Source: Rhodobacteraceae bacterium PARR1 (lineage in GTDB: Bacteria; Pseudomonadota; Alphaproteobacteria; Rhodobacterales; Rhodobacteraceae). Taken from it: a stretch of 36,698 nt of DNA. A program made the translations under genes and the position numbers. The DNA lies in assembly GCA_002256185.1 (NCBI GenBank), contig NKIT01000023.1, positions 1 to 36,698 of the forward strand, read 5' to 3'. Position 1 is the stretch's first letter. The number at the start of each line of letters is the position of its first letter. Below the pieces are notes generated by a model. The model was not told the origin of the DNA and searched no databases. It was given only the letters and a program-made list of their open reading frames with translations. This document shows positions 16,023 to 23,077 of this stretch, piece by piece.

Positions 16023-16832
16023 ATGTCCCCAATCCTGCGCCGCCTTTTGCTTTCCGCCGCCCTGCCCGCCCTCATGGCGGTTCCCGCGCAGGCGCAGGAC
16101 TATGAATGCGTGATGGATGCCGCGCGGATCATCTCGCTGTCCGCCCGCACGCCGGGGGTGTTGGAAGAGGTGCTGGTGACCAAAGGCCAGCGCGTCGCGA
16201 AGGGCGAGGTGATCGCCCGCACCGATGGGTCCATGGAACGCGCGGCGTTGAAGATATTGGAAACCCGTGCCGCCAGCACCGCTGCAATCGAACAGCAAAA
16301 GGCGCGGCTGGCTTTTGCGCAGGCACAGGTGGACCGGGCCGAACAACTGGCCAAGCAAAACGCCCAAAGCGTGGTGAAGGTTGAGGAACTGCGTTACGAA
16401 GTTGCCCTTGCCACCTCGCAGATTCAGCAGGCCGAAGCTGACCACGCCTCGGCCGTGGCCGAGGCCGAGCGCGCCCAGATCGCCATTGAGAATACCAACA
16501 TCCGCGCACCCGTCGCCGGGGTCATCACCGAAGTCAGCCTGTCAGCGGGCGAATATGTCACTGCCGATCGGCATGTGGCCATTCTGGCCCAGACCGATCC
16601 CATCCATGTCGATGCCTTCTTGCCCGCCGAGGATTTCCCCAAGGTGCAGGCCGGGTTGGATGTGGTGATTCACCCGGAACTTCCCGCCGGGTCCACCATC
16701 GCGGGCAAGGTGCTGTCGGTCGATCCGCTGTTCGATGCGGCCTCGCGCACCTTTGGTATTCGGGTGGCGCTGCCCAATGCCGATAATGCCATCATCGGCG
16801 GCCAGCGCTGCACCCTGACCTTGGGCGGCTAA
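16023..16832 (+). CDS. Periplasmic adaptor subunit (HlyD/RND membrane-fusion type)
   Basis: The product has 269 residues from the ATG at 16023, with GGAG 8 bases upstream. A signal peptide (AVPAQAQ cleavage region) precedes a short barrel-sandwich segment (PGVLEEVLVTKGQRVAKGEVIA), an alpha-helical hairpin (about 80-160, rich in Ala, Gln and Glu), the return lipoyl half (ENTNIRAPVAGVITEVSLSAGEYV) and a beta-barrel domain (VDAFLPAEDF). It is at the short end for MacA/AcrA-type adaptors and has no obvious membrane-proximal C-terminal extension. It would bridge an inner-membrane transporter to an outer-membrane channel. No transporter is encoded in its own operon. The MacB-like protein encoded at 7232-9346 is the nearest candidate partner. 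Confidence 0.9.
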   Translation: MSPILRRLLLSAALPALMAVPAQAQDYECVMDAARIISLSARTPGVLEEVLVTKGQRVAKGEVIARTDGSMERAALKILETRAASTAAIEQQKARLAFAQAQVDRAEQLAKQNAQSVVKVEELRYEVALATSQIQQAEADHASAVAEAERAQIAIENTNIRAPVAGVITEVSLSAGEYVTADRHVAILAQTDPIHVDAFLPAEDFPKVQAGLDVVIHPELPAGSTIAGKVLSVDPLFDAASRTFGIRVALPNADNAIIGGQRCTLTLGG

Positions 16833-16853
16833 GGGGGCGGCGCACCCGCCCCC
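16833..16853. terminator. GC-rich hairpin between convergent genes
   Basis: GGGGGCGG (16833-16840) and CCGCCCCC (16846-16853) form an 8-bp stem with a 5-base loop, filling the 28-base gap between the stops of the adaptor and coiled-coil genes. Neither side has a T-tract, so intrinsic termination may be weak. Its position suits a shared end for both transcripts. Confidence 0.5.
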
Positions 16854-16860
16854 AAAGGCG

Positions 16861-19851
16861 TCACGGGCAGACCAGACGGCCTTCCTTGCCGACCCACTGG
16901 AATTGACAGCCCTTAAGCTGTGGCGCGGCAGTTGCCGGGGCCACGCGGCGCGAGGGGGCGGGCTGCGCGGCTGGCGCATTTGCCGCCACCTTGACCGCTG
17001 CCTTTTGCGGTTTGGGCGGTTTGGGGGCCTTCGCGGGCTGTGCTGCGGCCACCTCTGCGGCAGGGCGCGGCTTGGGCTTCAGCGTCGGGTTCACGGCCAC
17101 AGCCACGGTCGGGGCGGTCATATCCTCAACCATCGAAGGCGCGGTCAAGGCGGCTGTCAGTTCGGCGCTCAGGCGCGTGACCTCGGCCTCGGACTTGGCC
17201 AGACGGTCGGTCAGCGCTTGCACCGTCGCTGTGGCATTCGTCTGAACGGACGCCATCTGCGCTGCCAAGGCATCACGCTCCGCTTGGAGCGCGGCGCTGC
17301 TGGCCTGCGCTTCGGCCAAGGCGGCTTGCGCGGTCTCAACCTCGGCCTTGGCCGATGCGCGGGCGGCATCGAGATCGGTCATGGCCGTGTCATGCGCCTT
17401 GGTCAGATCGGCCAGCTTTGCCTGCGCTTCGGCCAATTGCCGGGTCACGCTGGCATGTTCGGCGCGGATGTCGCCTTCGGCCAGCGACAGATCGGCCTTC
17501 ACCGCCGCAAGGTCATCCGCACGCGCGGTTTGCGCCGACAGCCGCGCTGCCAGATCGTCACGTTCTGCCACCAGCGTGGCATAATCTGTCTCTGCCGCCA
17601 AAAGCTGGGCCGTAGCCTTCTTGGCCGCCGCATCTGCATCAGCCATCGCTTGCGCTGCGGCGGCCTGCACATCGAGAAGTGAGCTTTCAGCCAAGGTCCG
17701 CGCGGTGGTTTGATCTTTCACCTGCGCCATCGCCTGATCGCGGGCGGCAGTCAGTTCTGACACCTGCGCCACGGCTTCATCGCGGGCCGAGGTCAAGGAC
17801 GCCACCTGCGCGGCAAGATCGGCTTGCGCTGCGGTCAAGTCGGCCAGTTGCGCCAATGCCTGATCGCGGGCGGTCGTCATCTCGGCAAGGGCTTGCGCTG
17901 CGGCATCGGCTTGGGCTTGCCAATCGGCGCGCTCTTGGGCCAAGACGGTCTCTGCCGCGGCCCGCTCGCTTTTCGCACTCGCCAAGGCCGCGCTCAGGCT
18001 GTCGCGTTCGGTCAGGACGGCGGCAAGGTCATCTTGACGCTGCGCCAGATCAGCAAGCGCGGCATCGCGGGCGGCGGTCAGGTCTGCCACCTGATCCGTC
18101 GCGGCCACCAAGGCCGTGTCGCGGGAATCCAGATCGCTGCCCAGACGCGCCGCCTCGGCCAATGCGGCGTCCAGTTCCGCCTGCACATCGGACACCGCCA
18201 GTGCCAAGGCATCGGCGCGGTCGGTCAGATCGGCAACCGTTGCCGTCTCTTCGGCAAGCTGCGCCTCTTGGGCCGCGATGGTTTCGGCGCGGGCATCCAG
18301 TTCCACCTGTGCGGCGGAAAGGTTGGCCAGCGCCTCATCCGACTCGGCGCGCAGGGCGCTGCGCTGGTCCTCCCAATCGGCGGTCAGCCGCGCCAGATCG
18401 TCCAGCGCGGTGTCGCGTTCCTGTGACCGGGTGGCAAGCTCGCCCTGCAGGGCGACCAGATCGGCGCGCAATCCATCGGGATCCGTCGCAACGGGTGCAG
18501 CCGATGCTGCGCAGTCCGCCGCTGCCGCATCCCAGACCTGCCCCGCCGCATGGCAGGCGCGGATGGCATCCTGCGCCGCCCGCGCATCGGCAGCGGCCAT
18601 GCCCAAGGGCACCAGATCCAGCGCCGCGCCATCCATCACGAACCACAAAGGCAGCGCCACCCAATCGGCAGCCGCCACTGGGGGCAATACGCCGGGGGCT
18701 GCGATCACACATGGGAGGGCACGTTCCGCCGCAAGGGCGCACAGCGCATCGCGCCGCGCGGCGATGGCTGTGGCATCACCGACCGGGGCCGCGGACAGCA
18801 CGCCATCCACCGCCCCCATCACATCGCCGCCGAAATCCAGAAACCGCGCTGCGGCCCCGCCCGCCATCTGGCCAAGGATCACATCATTGGCGGGGTTCGG
18901 TTCCGGCGTGCCCTGCGCCAGCACCACGCCACGCAGTCCGGTCAGGCGTTGCCCCGCCGCCGTCACCCGCGCCAAGCCGTCAGGTTCAGCCCCCAACCCC
19001 GGCCCCACCAGAACCAGCACCACATGCGCGGCATCGTCCCCCGGCGGGATGGCATCGGCCAAGGCGTCCAAGGCATCGGCCAAAGCATCGGTCAGGGTGC
19101 CGTCGCCCGGCTCTGCCGCAGGCCATTCGGCGCGCAGACCGGCGGCGGGCACAGGGCCTTCGTCGCGCAAAGCGCCGTTGTCATAGATCACTTGGCGCGA
19201 GAATTCGGCGATTTTACCGCCTTCGGACAGGGTCCGGGACAGGTGCTGCAACGCCTCAAGCGTGAAGTCGCGGGCGTAGTCGCTGCCGTCTACCAGCACA
19301 TGCAGCACGACCTTGGCGGGGGCCGCCGTGCCGCTGGGGTCCAACGCTTCGGGCATCACCGGCACCCAAGCGCCCGCCATCAGCACCGGATGGCCGATGG
19401 TGGTGGGCGCGGTTTCCACGGCAAAGATCGGCAGGCCGGTGACGGGGAACTGGCCACCCGGCTGTTCGGTCAGTGCCGGGCGCAGGCTGTCCGCGCCGCC
19501 GCCTTGCAGGTAAAGCCGCCCGCGCGCCGCACTGTCCCAGAGCGGCAGATCGGGCCGGTCGCCACTGTCGCGCCCCGGTTCGGCCATCGCGACCAGACCC
19601 GACACCGGGGTGATCAGATCGGCGGCACTGACGGCAAAACTTGCCCCAGTGGCATCCTGCACCGTCACCACCGCGCCGCTGCGATCCAGCACCTCAAGCG
19701 GTTGGCCAAAGGGGACGGAAACCGCCTCACCCGTCGCCACACCGGCGCCATCGACCACCGCCAGCGGGCTCAGGCGCGGCAAGGCCTCTTCGGCCCATGC
19801 CGGGGTTGTCAGCGCCACCCCACACAGCAGCACGGCATAAAGTTGTCTCAT
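16861..19851 (-). CDS. Long periplasmic coiled-coil protein with SH3-like and VWA-like N-terminal domains
   Basis: The product has 996 residues from the ATG at 19851, which overlaps the previous stop (ATGA); an ATG at 19860 is the alternative. A signal peptide ends at TTPAWA. Residues about 25-85 look SH3-like. A region around 180-350 resembles a VWA fold (KVVLHVLVDGSDYARDF), but its MIDAS site is DGSDY, so the last metal-ligand Ser is missing. From about 455 to 905 there is continuous Ala/Asp/Glu/Gln-rich heptad sequence, a coiled coil some 60 nm long if extended. The C-terminus is Pro/Lys/Ala-rich and ends with a small two-Cys element (GCQFQWVGKEGRLVCP). It is the last gene of the export operon and could span the periplasm or act as a ruler or scaffold. 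No enzyme activity is suggested. Confidence 0.82.
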   Translation of the reverse strand: MRQLYAVLLCGVALTTPAWAEEALPRLSPLAVVDGAGVATGEAVSVPFGQPLEVLDRSGAVVTVQDATGASFAVSAADLITPVSGLVAMAEPGRDSGDRPDLPLWDSAARGRLYLQGGGADSLRPALTEQPGGQFPVTGLPIFAVETAPTTIGHPVLMAGAWVPVMPEALDPSGTAAPAKVVLHVLVDGSDYARDFTLEALQHLSRTLSEGGKIAEFSRQVIYDNGALRDEGPVPAAGLRAEWPAAEPGDGTLTDALADALDALADAIPPGDDAAHVVLVLVGPGLGAEPDGLARVTAAGQRLTGLRGVVLAQGTPEPNPANDVILGQMAGGAAARFLDFGGDVMGAVDGVLSAAPVGDATAIAARRDALCALAAERALPCVIAAPGVLPPVAAADWVALPLWFVMDGAALDLVPLGMAAADARAAQDAIRACHAAGQVWDAAAADCAASAAPVATDPDGLRADLVALQGELATRSQERDTALDDLARLTADWEDQRSALRAESDEALANLSAAQVELDARAETIAAQEAQLAEETATVADLTDRADALALAVSDVQAELDAALAEAARLGSDLDSRDTALVAATDQVADLTAARDAALADLAQRQDDLAAVLTERDSLSAALASAKSERAAAETVLAQERADWQAQADAAAQALAEMTTARDQALAQLADLTAAQADLAAQVASLTSARDEAVAQVSELTAARDQAMAQVKDQTTARTLAESSLLDVQAAAAQAMADADAAAKKATAQLLAAETDYATLVAERDDLAARLSAQTARADDLAAVKADLSLAEGDIRAEHASVTRQLAEAQAKLADLTKAHDTAMTDLDAARASAKAEVETAQAALAEAQASSAALQAERDALAAQMASVQTNATATVQALTDRLAKSEAEVTRLSAELTAALTAPSMVEDMTAPTVAVAVNPTLKPKPRPAAEVAAAQPAKAPKPPKPQKAAVKVAANAPAAQPAPSRRVAPATAAPQLKGCQFQWVGKEGRLVCP

Positions 19852-21092
19852 TCGATCCATCCCATCACCCCGGGGCGATTGCAGTCTTTGGCCATGGCCG
19901 CGAAGGCCGCCGAAAATCCCTTGGCGCTGAAGGCGACACCCATGGGCGCGCCATCCGCCGCACTGCCCTGAATGACGACCTGCGCGCCACGCCGGATCGC
20001 CACCATCATCGCGTTGGACATGGAGCCATTCGCCAGCGGTTGCGGGATCAGCGCGGCAGAGGCGGGTTCAACGGTCAGGTTGAACGCGTTGTCATCCACC
20101 TTGGCCACGATGGCGGCCCCGCCGTTGAACGGGTTGGGCTTGGCAAGGTCGATCGCCATGCGCCCGCCCTTGTCGCCCCGGCCCACGGCAAATTCCATGC
20201 GCGTGGCGGGATCGGCCCCTGCCACATCGGTCGCCGTGGTCGCGATGCGGCAGGTCGCCCCATCGGCGCTGCGCAGTTGCACCCAATCGCCAAAGGACGC
20301 GACCACCCCCTCACCCCCCACGGGCGCAGGGGCGGCTGTCGGCAGGGCGGTTGCCAGCAGGTCTTTTACCGCCGCAGCGGTCAGGTAATCGCCCGAAGGC
20401 TGTCCCTTTTCGGTGTTATACTGCGCGATAAAGCGCCGGTCGGTCACAGTCAGCGCAGGATCGGTGCCGACCTCGGTGCCCGGTTCCCCATATTTCGCGG
20501 CCAGCACTTGGCGCAGGCGCAGGCGGTCAGCGTCGGACAGGGCCAAGGCCGCCTCAGCCGCGCGGAATTCCACCGGGGTTTGTGGCGTCACGTCCAGACC
20601 CGTTGCGTCACAAGCCAGTGCTGCCAGACGCCAGACATCCGTTGCGTGCAAGCCGTCATAACGGGCGCTGGAATAGCTGCCCTTGGCATCCTTGATGGTC
20701 AGATAGAGGCTGTCCTTGCCTTCTTCTTTTGCCACCAGCCCGGACCAGAAGGGATCGGCCTGCAAGGCCGCCCCATCCAATCCCTGACGCGACAGGAATG
20801 GCGTGCGCGTGCCGTCGCGGATCACCACAGCCTCGGCGATGTCCTTGCCGTCCAGCCCAAAGCCGAAACCGGGTTTCATCAGGTCAGAGGTCAGGAACAG
20901 ACGCGGCGGCGCATCCCCCGTGGTGCCCGCCGGTGTCAGCACGATTCGGCAGCGCCCCGCAGCGGCGTCATAATCCACCGCATGGGGCGGCAAGGCCTGC
21001 GCGCCTGCCATCCCCGCCCAAGCAGGCCCGCCCGCCAGCGCCAAACCCAAAGCGACACACCGCCAAACCTGCATCTTGCGCCCCATCTTCAT
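19848..21092 (-). CDS. Exported protein with PG-binding-like and IalB-like regions
   Basis: The product has 414 residues from the ATG at 21092, which overlaps the SecA-like gene stop (ATGA). The frame continues upstream into that gene, but a signal peptide begins here (ALGLALAGGPAWAG). The middle, SDADRLRLRQVLAAKYGEPG then QPSGDYLTAAAVKDLL, has the helix pattern of peptidoglycan-binding type 1 domains. The C-terminal 140 residues (FGDWVQLRSADGATCRIATT, MMVAIRRGAQVVIQG, FSAKGFSAAFAAMAKDC) resemble the invasion-associated locus B fold, with two Cys positioned to pair. Both domain calls are by eye and tentative. It is probably periplasmic, possibly anchoring the export machinery to the cell wall. 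Confidence 0.75.
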   Translation of the reverse strand: MKMGRKMQVWRCVALGLALAGGPAWAGMAGAQALPPHAVDYDAAAGRCRIVLTPAGTTGDAPPRLFLTSDLMKPGFGFGLDGKDIAEAVVIRDGTRTPFLSRQGLDGAALQADPFWSGLVAKEEGKDSLYLTIKDAKGSYSSARYDGLHATDVWRLAALACDATGLDVTPQTPVEFRAAEAALALSDADRLRLRQVLAAKYGEPGTEVGTDPALTVTDRRFIAQYNTEKGQPSGDYLTAAAVKDLLATALPTAAPAPVGGEGVVASFGDWVQLRSADGATCRIATTATDVAGADPATRMEFAVGRGDKGGRMAIDLAKPNPFNGGAAIVAKVDDNAFNLTVEPASAALIPQPLANGSMSNAMMVAIRRGAQVVIQGSAADGAPMGVAFSAKGFSAAFAAMAKDCNRPGVMGWIE

Positions 21093-23074
21093 TCCATCCG
21101 CCCCGACAGGGCGAGTTGCCGTTCCCGCGACCGTTCCTGCTTGGCCAGTTGCGCGCGCCCACGCTCGGCCCGTCGGGTCTGGCGGCCCTGCAACAGCCGC
21201 ATCCCCTGATGGCACAGCGCAGGCATCCCCGCCCGCAAGGTCAGCCGCAGCAAGGCCGCCGACAGCGGCCCTTCGGTCAGCAAAAGATCATCCCCAAGGC
21301 TGAGGATGCGATGCACCGTCCCCGGATCGCCCTGCCGCCCGCAGCGCCCGCAGAGTTGGCGGTCAATGCGGCTATTGCCGTGCAATTCGGTCAGCACCAC
21401 CTGCAAGCCGCCTGCCACCCGCGCCGCATCCGACAGGATGATGTCCGTCCCACGCCCCGCCATGTTGGTGGCCACGGTGATCCGTCCTGCCTCGCCAGCA
21501 CGCGCGATGATGGCGGCCTCTTCTTCCACATGTTCTGCCGTCAGCAGGTCATGCACCAACCCGCGCGCTTGCAGAGCCTCCGAACAGGCCTGTGACGCCG
21601 CCAGCGTGCGCGTGCCGATCAGCACGGGCGCACCCCGCGCCTGCAACGCGGCGGCAAGGTCGGCCACCGCCTGCCATTTCGCGTCAAGGTCAGGCAGGAT
21701 TCGCACAGGTTCCCAGCGTTTCTGATCCGGGCGGCGGGGCAGGATGCGGCGGACGGACAGGCCGTAAATCTCGGACAACTCGCGCGCTGCCGCCCGTGCC
21801 GTGCCGGTCATGCCGCAGATGTGGCGATAGCGCGGGAAGAACCGCTGAAAGGTGATCCGACCAAGGGTTGTGCGGATTTCGGACGGCTCCAGCCCCTCTT
21901 TCAACTCGACAAACTGGTGCAGCCCTTCGGACCATTGCCGGTCCGGCATCAGGCGGCCCGTGCTTTCGTCAATGATCGCCAGACCCTTTTCGGTCAGCAT
22001 GTAATCGCGGTCACGTTCCAGCATGTGCAGCGCCACAAGGGCCTGTGCCGCCAGATGGTTGCGCACCGGCCCCACGGCCACCAAGCCCTGCCCGCCCACG
22101 GCCAAAGCGGCGAGACGGTCGCGGCCCTCATCAGTCAGCACCACCCGACGCAGCGCTTCGGATTTGATGTAGTCGCGGGTTTCGCGCAGGGTTTTGGCCA
22201 TGTCCAGCATCTGGCGCAGGGTCAGCGTGTCCAGACCGCCCAGCACCGCCTCACCCGCCGACAGGATGAATGGCGTCGCGGCTTGGTCGATCAGGACCGA
22301 ATCCGCCTCATCCACGATCACCGCATCAAGGCCTTGCAGGATCGACGCGGGCTGCCCGCCTGTGCCGCGCAGCGCCAACAGTTTGCGTCCAAGGCCGCGC
22401 AGATCGTTGGCGGTGGGTCCGGTCTGGTCGCGCAGATAGTCAAAGAGGATGTTCTTCGCCGCCGAAAACACCACATCGGCGCGGTAAATGCCGTGCCGCC
22501 CATCCGGTGGGGTCTTGTCGTCGATGGACGAGACCGTGAGGCCCAAGGCCGTGAACAAGGGACCAAAGGTTTCGGCATCCCGCGCGGCAAGGTAGTCATT
22601 CACCGTCATCACATGCACCCGCCGCCCTGACAGGGCCAGCGTCGCGGCCCCGATGGCGGCGGTCAGGCTTTTGCCCTCACCCGTGCCCATTTCGGCGATC
22701 TCGCCGTTGAAGAGGCTGCGGATCACAGTGATCTGCACGTCATAGGGCATCTTGCCCAAGACATGCTTTGCCGCCACGCAGACTTCGGCCAGCACGGGGA
22801 CAAGGACCGCATCGGCCACCCGGCCCCGGCGGACCGCACGGCGCAGACGCAGCGACTTGTCGCGCAGGCGTTCGGGGATGAAGGGCTGGCCCTCCAGCGT
22901 TGCCAGTTCCGCCTGCACCCGCGCGGCAAAGGGATGCTTGCCCCCCCAAGCCCGGCGGAACAGATGGCGCGGGTCCATCTGAGACAGCGCCCGCAGGATG
23001 TGCGCATCCCAATCGGTGATGCCCAGCGGTTCGCGTTCAGGATATTCCTCGATCTCTGGCAACAGCGTCTGCAT
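21089..23074 (-). CDS. Short SecA-like ATPase (SecA paralogue)
   Basis: The product has 661 residues, against about 900 for housekeeping SecA. SecA-type motor motifs are intact: MGTGEGKS (Walker A, 129-136), VMTVNDYLAARD, VDEADSVLID (Walker B, 255-258), TLGRITFQRFFPRY, GMTGTA, ATNMAGRGTDI and RIDRQLCGRCGRQGDPG. The segment after the motor is only about 76 residues, so most of the helical wing/scaffold region and the C-terminal zinc-binding SecB site are absent. A basic N-terminal extension of about 110 residues precedes the motor. The start lies 3 bases after the M50-HlyD stop. Known SecA paralogues (SecA2) export subsets of proteins, and this one probably drives or unfolds the giant surface protein or a partner. 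Whether it works with SecYEG or a different channel cannot be told. Confidence 0.9.
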   Translation of the reverse strand: MQTLLPEIEEYPEREPLGITDWDAHILRALSQMDPRHLFRRAWGGKHPFAARVQAELATLEGQPFIPERLRDKSLRLRRAVRRGRVADAVLVPVLAEVCVAAKHVLGKMPYDVQITVIRSLFNGEIAEMGTGEGKSLTAAIGAATLALSGRRVHVMTVNDYLAARDAETFGPLFTALGLTVSSIDDKTPPDGRHGIYRADVVFSAAKNILFDYLRDQTGPTANDLRGLGRKLLALRGTGGQPASILQGLDAVIVDEADSVLIDQAATPFILSAGEAVLGGLDTLTLRQMLDMAKTLRETRDYIKSEALRRVVLTDEGRDRLAALAVGGQGLVAVGPVRNHLAAQALVALHMLERDRDYMLTEKGLAIIDESTGRLMPDRQWSEGLHQFVELKEGLEPSEIRTTLGRITFQRFFPRYRHICGMTGTARAAARELSEIYGLSVRRILPRRPDQKRWEPVRILPDLDAKWQAVADLAAALQARGAPVLIGTRTLAASQACSEALQARGLVHDLLTAEHVEEEAAIIARAGEAGRITVATNMAGRGTDIILSDAARVAGGLQVVLTELHGNSRIDRQLCGRCGRQGDPGTVHRILSLGDDLLLTEGPLSAALLRLTLRAGMPALCHQGMRLLQGRQTRRAERGRAQLAKQERSRERQLALSGRME

Positions 23075-23077
23075 CGC

